Positions 51,328 to 59,581 are shown, numbered from the stretch's first letter. The stretch: 64,000 bases of DNA from Croceicoccus mobilis (GCF_001661965.1 NZ_LYWZ01000007.1:19176-83175), one strand, 5' to 3'. Notes: generated by a model from the letters alone, not told the origin. Made by a program: numbers and translations.

Positions 51328-51966
51328 ACGGCTCCCTCTCCTCTTTCCGGGCGGACCTGTTGGTCGCCCGGATCAGGCGTCCTGAGGCGTTGCAAGATGG
51401 TCCTGTGGGAGCGCGGGTGCCTCGGAACTGAGGTCGTGACCGAGAAGGTGGTCCATGCGGCCCACCGGGGCCGCTCCCGCCCTTGCCTCAGGCGTGAGAG
51501 AGGATCGGCGGCGATGCCAGCCAGGTGCGAATGCACCGCGCTGGCGAGCAGCGCCGACCGGGCCCGGGTGCACGGCAGACCGAACGAAGCTGAGGCGAAC
51601 GCATGTGAGCGAAGCCAGTGAGGGAGTGCCGGTGCCCGCGCGCTGCTGCTGATTCACGCTGCCGCCGAACGACGGCGGCCCGATCCGTCGGAGATCGCAA
51701 GGCAGGCGCGCGGCGATGCCAGCGAGCTGCGAATGCAGCCATGCTGGCGAGCAATGCGCGCCGGTGATCGGTCGAGGCAGACCGCGCGAAGCCGAAGCGG
51801 ACGAATGTCCGCTAGGCCAGCAAGGGACTGCCGGGACCGCGCGCGACGGATCGGCATCGATGCGGCCCACCGGGGCCGCTCCTGCCCTCTCGTCATGCGC
51901 TACGCAGGATCGGCGGCGATGCCAGCCAGGACCGAATGGTCCATAGCTGGCGAGCGGGCGCCGACC
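51328..51966. repeat. 203-bp structured repeat, block B (three hairpin copies)
   Basis: Matches block A: hairpins at 51516, 51718 and 51921 (202 and 203 bases apart). The first copy has a third stem version, GGTGC/GCACC, while the next two are GCTGC/GCAGC and GGACC/GGTCC. The segment 51330-51455 equals 48700-48815 of block A, including a CCGGGC..GCCCGG hairpin and the polypyrimidine motif. The block ends eight bases before the stop of the gene at 51974. Confidence 0.85.
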
Positions 51967-51973
51967 GGGCAGG

Positions 51974-52360
51974 TCAGCTAGGCGGTGACCAGTAGCCCGG
52001 AGCGGTTTCGGTGTAGCCACGCACGGTGAGAAAGGCTGCCACTTCGCGTTCGCCCAGATTGTAGTTCCGGCTGCGGTTTGCCTTGTCGTCGGTGATGAAG
52101 GATGCTCGGGCGCTAATTGCCTTGTTGATCTCGACGAAGTCCGGAGCCTGTCGATTGGAGCGCATTCCTTCAGCCGAGATCATCACGACATCACTGGCAT
52201 CATAGCGCCCTGAATTGGCCCGATCACCAGCTGCAATGGCGTAAGCGCGGGTCGAACTGCTTGCACTTCCGCGACCTATGAATTTTGTGCTGCGAGCCGC
52301 CTTGGCCTGATCCTTGTGAAAAAAGCGCGTCTTGCGGGTGGAGTTGGACAGATCGATCAT
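51974..52360 (-). CDS. Small protein, unknown
   Basis: A 128-residue basic protein (MIDLSNSTRKTRFFHKDQAKAARSTKFIGRGSASSSTRAYAIAAGDRANSGRYDASDVVMISAEGMRSNRQAPDFVEINKAISARASFITDDKANRSRNYNLGEREVAAFLTVRGYTETAPGYWSPPS). Leader GGAGGCTTTTATG is shared with the DUF2493 gene. It stops eight bases from block B. No family recognised. Confidence 0.5.
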   Translation of the reverse strand: MIDLSNSTRKTRFFHKDQAKAARSTKFIGRGSASSSTRAYAIAAGDRANSGRYDASDVVMISAEGMRSNRQAPDFVEINKAISARASFITDDKANRSRNYNLGEREVAAFLTVRGYTETAPGYWSPPS

Positions 52361-52470
52361 AAAAGCCTCCTGAAATTGAATTCTCTCATCTGGCTGACGA
52401 AAGTGATGCGCAGGGGACGCGGACGTAAGGTTGTCAGGGATGACCGGAGGGAACCGGCTTGCCGGGCGAC

Positions 52471-52525
52471 GGGGGAGCCGATTTTCGAGGAACGAGAAAA
52501 TTGGGGGGACCGGCGATCCTTGACG
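52471..52525. repeat. Shared leader element (copy 1)
   Basis: GGGGGAGCCGATTTT ... GAAAATTGGGGGGACCGGCGATCCTTGACG is nearly repeated at 55224-55294, upstream of the DUF2493 gene. Inside, an A/T core can pair (ATTTTC with GAAAAT). It lies 110 bases upstream of the small gene at 52360. Confidence 0.6.
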
Positions 52526-52643
52526 GCCGCTAACGGCCCAGCGTCATACTATGGCGATGCTGAGTTCTTCAGCCACGGAGATGAGAGAGTAATATGGTTC
52601 CCGCCCCCGACGCGCAGCTAGGGGTTAACAGCGGGAACACTCC

Positions 52644-53138
52644 CAGTCTTGAAGCCGGTTCGTTGGCCCTGTTCGGGTGAGGAGATGGCTGTCAGGGATG
52701 GTCGCGCAGCGGCCACCGCATCGCGGGCGGCGAAGCCGATCCTTGACCGGCAGCGACGAGGCGAATGGGCCGGGTTGAACGGCGGAAAGCCCCGACCGCG
52801 AACGCCTTCCCGAAGGGATATAAGGCGCGTTCGCGGGTAAGGCCGTCACCCTTGCGAAGCGGGTTACGGAGGGGAGTTGTCGGTTGGTGCTCGGCTTGAA
52901 GCACCGCGAGACCGGCAGGTGCTTTTGGCACCGTCGCCGGGCCGCCGTGCAGGGCGCAAGCGGTCGTTGGGAGCAAGTCACCGCAAGGCGAAGCGAACGA
53001 TCGTGACCCGAATGGGCCGAGACCTGCTTGCAGGGCTCGGTGGAGCTCGGTGACGATGGCCCTGGCTCTGCCAGTGCCGAGGAACCTAGCGGAATAGAGC
53101 GCGGTCCCGGTCGCGTAGCGGACACGGGATGCGGCATG
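52644..53138. repeat. About 500-bp structured repeat, copy 1
   Basis: A 495-base segment beginning CAGTCTTGAAGCCGG and ending GCGGCATG that recurs at 55496-56001. It is dense in inverted repeats (for example CGAGACCTGC/GCAGGGCTCG around TT near 53020-53040, and CTGGC/GCCAG near 53060) and has no credible ORF. It fills the space between the genes at 52360 and 53167. Confidence 0.8.
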
Positions 53139-53166
53139 ATCGTTGATGCTGACCGGGGAGCGGCGC

Positions 53167-53418
53167 TCAGTTGAGGGCGTTGCTTATGGCAACGACAAGC
53201 GATCCGACGATCAGGGCGATGGATACGGTCCATCTGATCGATGAGGCTTCGCTTGTGAGCTTGCTTTCAAGCGCGTTGATGCGTTCGATGAGCGGGGCAT
53301 TCGCTTCGGATATTTTCATCGCGATGTGGCCCTCCAGTTCGGTTACGACAGCTTCAGCGTCGTCTGCGGGAATTTTAGCACGGCGGAGGGCTGCGAACAA
53401 TCGGATCTGAATTCCCAT
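53167..53418 (-). CDS. Small coiled-coil membrane protein (DUF1640-like)
   Basis: An 83-residue protein from the ATG at 53418 with a helical N-terminus, a coiled-coil middle (MKISEANAPLIERINALESKLTSEASS) and a C-terminal transmembrane helix (WTVSIALIVGSLVVAISN). This arrangement recalls small DUF1640-type proteins. It sits 29 bases after structured repeat R2 copy 1. Function unknown. Confidence 0.6.
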   Translation of the reverse strand: MGIQIRLFAALRRAKIPADDAEAVVTELEGHIAMKISEANAPLIERINALESKLTSEASSIRWTVSIALIVGSLVVAISNALN

Positions 53419-53446
53419 GATGATGCCTTTCGGTGGGAGTTGATGG

Positions 53447-53926
53447 TCACTGGACGACTGCGAAGGGAACGAGCGTTTCGTCGGTGCCGGGGTCGCGGGC
53501 GATCCGCGCGCGGACCATCTGGTCGACAAAGCGCGGATCGATGCACTCGGCTAATGGGATACCGCCACCTGCGTTGGCCAGTTTGGCGCAGTGCATGGCG
53601 GTCCAGTCGATCTTTGCGAGAATGTGTGAAGCGTCGCTGGTGAGCCATTCGAAACATTCATCACCGAGGAGTTCGCGGGCGTAATGCTCGACATAGTCGG
53701 GTAGGGCGTCGGCGAACGTATCGTTGCGACCAAAATCGGTGCAATGGCGGCGAACCTTTAACAGGCGAATGTCGTTGCCGTCATTGTCGCTGGTTGTGGC
53801 GAGGGTGATCTCGACGGTGGGTCCGTAACCTGGTGCAGCATTGCAGCGTTCGGTGAGGAGCAGGCTCCAGCTCCGCCAATACGCGGAGAAGTGAAAGCGG
53901 GCGCGGCGGTGGGGTGAGTTAGTCAT
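53447..53926 (-). CDS. Protein of unknown function
   Basis: A 159-residue protein from the ATG at 53926 (GGAGG upstream). HFSAYWRSWSLLLTERCNAAPGYGPTVEITLATTSDNDGNDIRLLKVRRHCTDFGRNDTFADALPDYVEHYARELLGDECFEWLTSDASHILAKIDWTAMHCAKLANAGGG suggests a mixed fold with several cysteines. A polypurine motif lies upstream. No family recognised. Confidence 0.5.
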   Translation of the reverse strand: MTNSPHRRARFHFSAYWRSWSLLLTERCNAAPGYGPTVEITLATTSDNDGNDIRLLKVRRHCTDFGRNDTFADALPDYVEHYARELLGDECFEWLTSDASHILAKIDWTAMHCAKLANAGGGIPLAECIDPRFVDQMVRARIARDPGTDETLVPFAVVQ

Positions 53927-54074
53927 GTCGATAGCCTCCGGTTGTTCCCTGAAACGGGAAGTGAACGCCTTCACCCTCCCCCTCGTCTCCCGGCCATTGG
54001 GCCGGCGTCCCAATCGCGCCGAAGGGGTTCGATGCCCCTGAGGCGCGCCGTGTTGGAAAAAAAGAGAAGAGGAA

Positions 54075-54104
54075 GTGAGGCTCCGGCGGATGCCGGAGCC
54101 TCAC
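54075..54104 (-). terminator. Rho-independent terminator after the DUF2493 gene
   Basis: GTGAGGCTCCGGC and GCCGGAGCCTCAC pair perfectly around a GGAT loop; on the minus strand a T-rich run follows. It ends the transcript of the gene at 54113. Confidence 0.85.
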
Positions 54105-54112
54105 GGTGGGCG

Positions 54113-55111
54113 TTATGCCCACATCTTCGACTGTTCGGTCTGCGCCATCTGATCCTTCAGGCGACGGACGTGCAGCGGTACGCCAGCGGCGCGCAGGCGC
54201 TGGGCGAGGTTCGACTGGATGCCCGATCCTTCGCAGACGATCGCTTCAACCGGCTGCAGCTTGACGAGCTTCTCGTTGCGGAGGAACGGCGCGCGATTGC
54301 CGTGCGACCGATCCGGCATGAAGGCGACGGTATTGACGCCGTTCTTCTGGGCCCATGACGACGCCATGCGATCGACGCCCTTGCGCATTCCGGTCGTGCC
54401 AAGGACCATGTTCGGGATGCGAGCCTTGATATCGTCGAGGATTTCCCAGATCATTTCGTAATCGTGCCAGCCTTCCTGACCGCCGGAGACGACCACCATC
54501 GGTCCTTCGGGAGCCAGACGGTCACGCTTCTGCTTGGCGCGGGCCGCGAGGTAGTCACGGCCGTTGACCTGCGAAGCGGTGACGCCGTTGTTGCTGACCT
54601 GCGATCCGCGGGTTGCCGTCCATGCCCGGCCAGTCTCGACGTGGTAGACGTCCGAGGCGTGGTCGCGCATTGCTTCCAGCGATTCCCGGCATCCCTGCAG
54701 GGTCTGGCAGTGCTCCTGCGTTTCCTCGAGCTCGACGGCATAGATCTCCGAGGGGTCGAAGTGACGGACCAGCTCACCCAGCTTCTTGGCAGCGTCGTCT
54801 TCGCGACGTTCGACTATGCGGGCGGTCATGTGGAACGAATTGACCATGCCCCAGGCGATCTGCTGGGCGAATTCCTCCATCCTCGTATCCTTCAGGACAT
54901 CGAAGATCGTTCCGATCGCGAGTTCGACGGCGCCACGAACCATGTCAGCATCCGGCATGTCGGCAGCCATCGGCTCATCGACCATGCTCAGCTTGGCCAT
55001 ATCGGTATGTTCGATAAAGGCGCCATCATAGGCTTCAACAGTGTTTTCGCGGGCGTCAGCCATCTGGATGCGTGCAGCAGCGAGATCAGCGAAGTTGTTG
55101 AAAGTAGTCAT
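54113..55111 (-). CDS. DUF2493-domain protein (SLOG-like)
   Basis: A 332-residue protein. The N-terminal half is helical; the C-terminal half has the DUF2493 pattern: MVVVSGGQEGWHDYEMIWEILDDIKARIPNMVLGTTGMRKGVDRMASSWAQKNGVNTVAFMPD and following, a Rossmann-like nucleotide-binding fold of the SLOG class. Common on alphaproteobacterial plasmids; proposed to bind nucleotides or nucleic acids. The leader with GGAGGCTTTTATG and the shared element at 55224-55294 lie upstream. Confidence 0.82.
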   Translation of the reverse strand: MTTFNNFADLAAARIQMADARENTVEAYDGAFIEHTDMAKLSMVDEPMAADMPDADMVRGAVELAIGTIFDVLKDTRMEEFAQQIAWGMVNSFHMTARIVERREDDAAKKLGELVRHFDPSEIYAVELEETQEHCQTLQGCRESLEAMRDHASDVYHVETGRAWTATRGSQVSNNGVTASQVNGRDYLAARAKQKRDRLAPEGPMVVVSGGQEGWHDYEMIWEILDDIKARIPNMVLGTTGMRKGVDRMASSWAQKNGVNTVAFMPDRSHGNRAPFLRNEKLVKLQPVEAIVCEGSGIQSNLAQRLRAAGVPLHVRRLKDQMAQTEQSKMWA

Positions 55112-55223
55112 AAAAGCCTCCGAAAGTAATCGTCCCCACCATTGGGAACAGCCATTCGGGATCAGTCGGGAGGCGTGCAGTCAGGGACGGGCGCGCTTGC
55201 GCGGCCGCCGCCCCAGCGGGCGC

Positions 55224-55294
55224 GGGGGAGCCGATTTTTTCGGGCTTCAGCTTGCTGGAGCGCGGGAAAATTGGGGGGACCGCGATCCTTGACG
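55224..55294. repeat. Shared leader element (copy 2)
   Basis: Counterpart of 52471-52525 with a longer insert in the hairpin. It lies about 110 bases upstream of the DUF2493 gene, the same distance as in copy 1, suggesting a shared transcript start or leader structure. Confidence 0.6.
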
Positions 55295-55495
55295 AGCGCC
55301 GAAGACTGATAAGTTTCGGCAGGTGTTCCTGTGTGTGTGTGTAGAGTTGTGAGCGCCCCTGAGCGTGAGAGACGGGCGCGGACGAGCCAGCCTGCTGGAT
55401 CGCCCGCCCGGCCCAGCGACAGGGTTGCCGGCGGCGGCGGGCTTTAGTGGATCTTCAGATCCACTTGCCCGGGGTCGCCGGTGCGCGAACTCATC

Positions 55496-56001
55496 CAGTC
55501 TTGAAGCCGATTCGTCGGCACTGGTCGCTGAAGGAGCTGGCTGTCAGGGATGGTCGCGCAGCGGCCACCGCATAGCGGGCGGCGAAGCCGATCCTTGACC
55601 GGCAGCGACGAGGCGAATGGGCCGACCTGGCCAGCGGCCAGTAATCGGCGGAAAGCCCCGTCCGCGAACGCCTTGCCGAAGGACAAAGGCGCGTTCGCGG
55701 GTAAGGTCGTCACCCCTGCGCAAGCGGGTGACGGTCATGCGTTCGACATATCGGGAACGGTTGGCACCGCGTGACCGGCAGGTGCTTCTGGCACCGTGGC
55801 CGGGCCGCTGTGCTGGGTGAAAGCGGACCTAGAGAGCAAGTCACCGCAAGGCGAAGCGAACGATCGTGACCCAAATGGGCCGAGACCTGCTTGCAGGGCT
55901 CGGTGGAGCCTGGTGACGATGGCGCTGGCTCTGCCAGCGCCGAGGAACTGGGCGGAATAGAGCGCGGTCCCGGCCGCGAAGCGGACACGGGATGCGGCAT
56001 G
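55496..56001. repeat. About 500-bp structured repeat, copy 2
   Basis: Matches 52644-53138 over its length with substitutions and a longer internal hairpin (CTGGCC AGC GGCCAG near 55632, absent in copy 1). A neat hairpin GTGGATCT TC AGATCCAC lies just before it (55446-55465). A further 280 bases to the next gene hold no credible gene. Confidence 0.8.
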
Positions 56002-56278
56002 TTCTGCGAAATCGGTTGTGCGAGGTTGTCATCTCTTGACGTGGCGTTCTGGCAATGTTCCACGCAACGGATGGGCTCAAAGAGACTTGATACGGTTGCC
56101 GACCTCGTTCGCAACGGCTTGAATGCGAAGATCGAGTGTAAGCACTGTCGGCGCGTGGTGATTCTTTCATCGGTGAAGCTCCGCGACGAATGCTTCGCCC
56201 GTTCGGTGTCGATGCGGCTGACTACGGTCGCGCGGCACATGAGGTGTCTCTGTGGCCATCGCGGCGCGTTAATTCGTC

Positions 56279-56719
56279 CTACCGGTATATGACTTCCACG
56301 CCGCGCTGCTGCAGCGCTTTGTTGGGATTGACCCATGCGATGATTGAATCCGAACCGCCACTACAGGAACGCATGAGCTGCTCGGCTGCCAGATAGTTTT
56401 CGGCCGTCACGATGTAATACCGGGATGCGGCGGGACCATTGAATTCGGCGTTCAAATCGTCGGCTTTGGTCTTGGCCGCACCCGCGTCGATACCGTTTTC
56501 GATGACGGGATTTCTGACATTGTCATGTGCGAAATTGTCGGTGGGGATGACTGGTTCTTTTCCCTTTGGGTCTGCGTCTTGGCGGCGCAGGATGGGCAGG
56601 CAAAAAAAGGCCCGCCTCGCCGGGGGAGCGAAGCGGGCCGAGCTGGGCCGGTGCGACGGGAGAGCACACCGGCCTTCGGGGGCATCGTCAGGCGTCAGCG
56701 GCCTCTTTCGTCTTGGCAC
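56279..56719 (-). CDS. Short protein with unresolved start, unknown
   Basis: The reliable part is the C-terminal about 90 residues (NFAHDNVRNPVIENGIDAGAAKTKADDLNAEFNGPAASRYYIVTAENYLAAEQLMRSCSGGSDSIIAWVNPNKALQQRGVEVIYR). The frame is open back to 56719, but a strong terminator of the upstream DUF736 gene lies inside (56602-56639), so the true start is probably near 56530-56600 with a non-standard codon (CTG at 56590 is the best placed). No family recognised. Confidence 0.45.
   Translation of the reverse strand: MPRRKRPLTPDDAPEGRCALPSHRPSSARFAPPARRAFFCLPILRRQDADPKGKEPVIPTDNFAHDNVRNPVIENGIDAGAAKTKADDLNAEFNGPAASRYYIVTAENYLAAEQLMRSCSGGSDSIIAWVNPNKALQQRGVEVIYR
56602..56639 (-). terminator. Rho-independent terminator after the DUF736 gene
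   Basis: GGCCCGC and GCGGGCC arms flank a GC-rich loop; on the minus strand a seven-T run follows. It ends the transcript of the gene at 56688. Confidence 0.85.
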
Positions 56720-57185
56720 CGCTCTTGCTCTTCGGGGCGGGCGCCGTGCTGTCGCCGAGGCCGTCGCCGGCGGGCGCGGTGTCGTTGCCGGTCGGGGTGT
56801 CGTCAGTGGCGTTCAGCGGCGGCAGGCTGTCTTCGCCAGCCATCGCGGCCGGCAGGGTGCGCTTGCGCTGCGGGCGGCGCCAGGCGACGTTGTAGCTGCC
56901 GTCGTTCTGCTGGAACATTGCGACATCTACCGGTTTTTCCAAAGACGGGTCATCGATGCGGCCGCTGAGGAATACCTCGCCGGTGTCGTTGGAGTGGTAT
57001 TCCCACACCGCGCCGACCTTCACCCAGCTGCGGCGGTCCGAAGAAAGCGCCATGATGTCGTAGGCGGGCGCGCGCTCGTTGTTTGAGCTGACTTCGCGCA
57101 GCGCGATCGTGATGCTGAAGGCCAGGGTGGTCACGCGGCCGATGAGGATGCCGTCGTCGTTCTGCTTGATGGAACCGATGTTCAT
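56688..57185 (-). CDS. DUF736-domain protein
   Basis: A 165-residue protein with the DUF736 N-terminal pattern (MNIGSIKQNDDGILIGRVTTLAFSITIALREV) and ERAPAYDIMALSSDRRSWVKVGAVWEYHSNDTGEVFLSGRIDDPSLEKPVDVAMFQQNDGSYNVAWRRPQ, followed by a Pro/Asp/Thr tail. DUF736 proteins are typical of sphingomonad and rhizobial plasmids and bind single-stranded nucleic acid in proposals. A polypurine motif lies upstream. Confidence 0.88.
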   Translation of the reverse strand: MNIGSIKQNDDGILIGRVTTLAFSITIALREVSSNNERAPAYDIMALSSDRRSWVKVGAVWEYHSNDTGEVFLSGRIDDPSLEKPVDVAMFQQNDGSYNVAWRRPQRKRTLPAAMAGEDSLPPLNATDDTPTGNDTAPAGDGLGDSTAPAPKSKSGAKTKEAADA

Positions 57186-57415
57186 GGGGTGTTCTCCTGA
57201 TGTCGTTCCGAACCCGATTGTCCGGACACATCATTCCCCTTCCCCCTCCCCACCCGGCCGCAGGCCGGAGCGCGCGAACGCGCGCAGCCGCGCGCCCGAT
57301 AGGGCAGCGCGTCAGTTCCTTGTGGCGCTGATGGTTGGTGCAAAAAGAAACCCCGCCAGCCCGGTAGGGCGGCGGCGCGCAGTGTATTACGCCTGGGAGG
57401 TGGCGGGCAGTAGGT

Positions 57416-58747
57416 TTAGAGTTCCAGCAGGTGGTCGAGGATGACAGATGAGATCGCGTTTGCGGTAGCGATGTCTTCACTGGCTATGGAGGTGTCAGAT
57501 TTAATGACGGATGTCACATTACGCGGGTTTTCCCGCGCTTCTTGAAGTTGCAGTGCGTGAAATCGGTCGGCGGCATGGATGCAGGCGGCGGTGATGAGCA
57601 TCGCGAAGAAGTGCTGGCGCTCGCTCTTCCTATGACTGTGAATTGTGAAATTCGAGAGGTTCATCGCGATGGTTATGTCGTCGTCGCTGATGGTGTTTTC
57701 CCGTTCCAGGATGAACGACGCATCGGACGCGTCCAAGTTGTCTCCCGCGCTGAGCAGGACTTTGCGGCGTGGGTCGAGCGTGTCGATGAAGTCGTCGGTT
57801 GCCTGAAGGATCTCGATATTGCTCTCGGTGTTCGCGAACAGGCGTTGGTTGGATTTTCCTCCGCAATATTGGTGGAGCAGCTGGAGGTAGATATTGGCAT
57901 CGTAAGTCGGTGCGAATTCGCTGAGGCCGACCCATCCGCGACTGTTGAATTGGGTTATGAAACGGGCATCGACAGGGCGCGGTAGATCGATTTGTGCTTC
58001 AGGGAGTTGGTCCAGGCGTGCGGCTTGATCGGAACCTTCTTCAGCCGGATTGAAATCGGGATGGTTTGGCGCGATCGGAGCGGTCCAGTTCACGCCGCCT
58101 GTTGCTGTGTAGATGAGCTGGCATGGTGCGGGAATGAGTTCGAGCTGCCCAGCGTTGATTTGGGCGCCTGCGAGGATTTGAGCCTTGCGGTGCCCGAAGA
58201 TGATGTATTCGAATCCTTTGTCGATCGCGCCCATCATTCCGTGGTCGTTGTAGGAGGGGCTATATTGAGCAACTAGATCTGTCATGGCTGCGTAGAAGCC
58301 GTCGAAATCTTTGGCCCATTTGGGTCCACGCTCGACCTCAATCTGGAGATCGACGTCGCCGACGGTAGGCTCGTTGCGCATGACGCTGCCGTAGAGATAG
58401 ACGCGTTCGACGGTGATATCCCTGTCAGGATCGGCGTTTATCGTTTTGATATGCTCGATGAGTTTTGCGAGAGTGTCGCGGGCCCTTTTAACGGGTTGTT
58501 TGGTGACGCTGCGTGATCTGGCGACAGCCAGGCCGACGTCGGTAAGCGCGTATTCGTCCGGATCAATGAGGTCTGTTGCGATCGCTATTTCATAGGCGTG
58601 TCCGCCGTGAACGATAGAAGGAAAGATCGACTTTTGTTGCAGGAAACGTCCTGGGTGATTTCCCTTCGAGAAGGCGCGCAGTGCCGTTTTCATGGTTGTG
58701 GCGGGCACGCCAAGGATCCGGTGGCCGCGGGGGAAGGTGAGCGCCAT
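57416..58747 (-). CDS. Nucleotidyltransferase-fold protein
   Basis: A 443-residue protein from the ATG at 58747. RVYLYGSVMRNEPTVGDVDLQIEVERG carries the nucleotidyltransferase signature GS...D.D, so the N-terminal part (about 110-180) is an NTase domain similar to minimal NTases (MNT) and related enzymes. The rest, a long region ending with a helical C-terminus, is not recognised. MNT-HEPN pairs are toxin-antitoxin modules, but here the NTase is much larger and no HEPN partner is adjacent. A polypurine leader precedes it. Confidence 0.65.
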   Translation of the reverse strand: MALTFPRGHRILGVPATTMKTALRAFSKGNHPGRFLQQKSIFPSIVHGGHAYEIAIATDLIDPDEYALTDVGLAVARSRSVTKQPVKRARDTLAKLIEHIKTINADPDRDITVERVYLYGSVMRNEPTVGDVDLQIEVERGPKWAKDFDGFYAAMTDLVAQYSPSYNDHGMMGAIDKGFEYIIFGHRKAQILAGAQINAGQLELIPAPCQLIYTATGGVNWTAPIAPNHPDFNPAEEGSDQAARLDQLPEAQIDLPRPVDARFITQFNSRGWVGLSEFAPTYDANIYLQLLHQYCGGKSNQRLFANTESNIEILQATDDFIDTLDPRRKVLLSAGDNLDASDASFILERENTISDDDITIAMNLSNFTIHSHRKSERQHFFAMLITAACIHAADRFHALQLQEARENPRNVTSVIKSDTSIASEDIATANAISSVILDHLLEL

Positions 58748-58833
58748 GTGAGTAGTCCTTTCTGGGGTTCTGACTGAGTCAGTGAGCCTCCTCCCCCTCT
58801 TCACCCGGCCATTGGCCGGATAGCCCTCAGGGC

Positions 58834-59238
58834 TTAGTCACGATCGACGGACGTGGCTTTGCGGGCTTTTAGTTCGGCGATGATCTTCTCGGTGAAGCGT
58901 GGGGACAACCGTCCGTGGATGTAACCGGGCTGGTCCATCAAAGGGCGAATGTCATATCCAGGGAAGGTGAAGCGGTTGAATTCCGTGACGACGATTGAGC
59001 TGTCGTTGGAGAGACCTGCTGCGGATGCGACGGGGTCCGGGAGCTTGATCGCTCCCTTGGTCTTTTCGCCTTTGGTTGTGATCGCGAGAACGCGGTAGAC
59101 GTTGCCGATTACGCCGGCGACGAGAACGTAGCGTTCCTTCACGCCTTCGTCGCGCCCTTGGGCCTGTTCTGATTTGAAGAGGTAGACGTACCGGATTATG
59201 TCGCCGCGCTTGGGCCGCTCAATCGTTCCAGCGGTCAT
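58834..59238 (-). CDS. MazF/PemK-like toxin candidate
   Basis: About 134 residues from the ATG at 59238 (frame open to 59271). RPKRGDIIRYVYLFKSEQAQGRDEGVKERYVLVAGVIGNVYRVLAITTKG resembles the start of MazF-family endoribonucleases, with the later segment (SSIVVTEFNRFTFPGYDIRPLMDQPGYIHGRLSPRFTEKIIAELKARKA) fitting the C-terminal helix region. It overlaps by about 20 bases a Phd-type antitoxin gene upstream, an arrangement that supports a toxin-antitoxin pair. The pairing of Phd and MazF-like proteins is a mixed type. Confidence 0.7.
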   Translation of the reverse strand: MTAGTIERPKRGDIIRYVYLFKSEQAQGRDEGVKERYVLVAGVIGNVYRVLAITTKGEKTKGAIKLPDPVASAAGLSNDSSIVVTEFNRFTFPGYDIRPLMDQPGYIHGRLSPRFTEKIIAELKARKATSVDRD

Positions 59239-59527
59239 CGGCGAGTTCCTGCGGTGTTGGTCGACCGGCATCGAAGGCGGCGAGATCGTCGTCGGTCATG
59301 TCGGCGGCCGCCACGGCTTCGATGTTCATGTCCTTCAGGAGCTGGCCCCTGGCAGCCGCTTCAAGGTGCCGAAAATATTCGCTATCCGCGATGATGTGGC
59401 GTTCGCGGCCGTGGCTGGTGAGAACTACAGGCTGGCGACTGGCGAGATCGAGAAACTCGCCGGTGTTGTTGTGGAAGCGGGTGAGCGGAACCTTGGGGTG
59501 ATCGATCTGATGTTCGGTGGCGGGCAT
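59219..59527 (-). CDS. Phd/YefM-type antitoxin candidate
   Basis: A 102-residue protein (MPATEHQIDHPKVPLTRFHNNTGEFLDLASRQPVVLTSHGRERHIIADSEYFRHLEAAARGQLLKDMNIEAVAAADMTDDDLAAFDAGRPTPQELADDRWND) with the Phd N-terminal pattern (a strand, then NNTGEFLDLASRQPVVLTSHGRERHIIADSEYFRHLE) and an acidic toxin-binding tail. GGAG precedes its start, and a perfect TAGCAAT-A-ATTGCTA operator lies 24 bases upstream. Overlaps the toxin gene. Confidence 0.78.
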   Translation of the reverse strand: MPATEHQIDHPKVPLTRFHNNTGEFLDLASRQPVVLTSHGRERHIIADSEYFRHLEAAARGQLLKDMNIEAVAAADMTDDDLAAFDAGRPTPQELADDRWND

Positions 59528-59550
59528 TTCGAGCTCCTTTGAGCTATAAA

Positions 59551-59565
59551 TAGCAATAATTGCTA
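59551..59565. promoter_or_regulatory. Operator candidate of the toxin-antitoxin pair
   Basis: TAGCAAT, one base, ATTGCTA is a perfect inverted repeat in an AT-rich stretch, 24 bases upstream of the antitoxin start. Phd-type antitoxins repress their operon through such repeats. Confidence 0.65.
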
Positions 59566-59581
59566 GAATGGCAATTATCGG

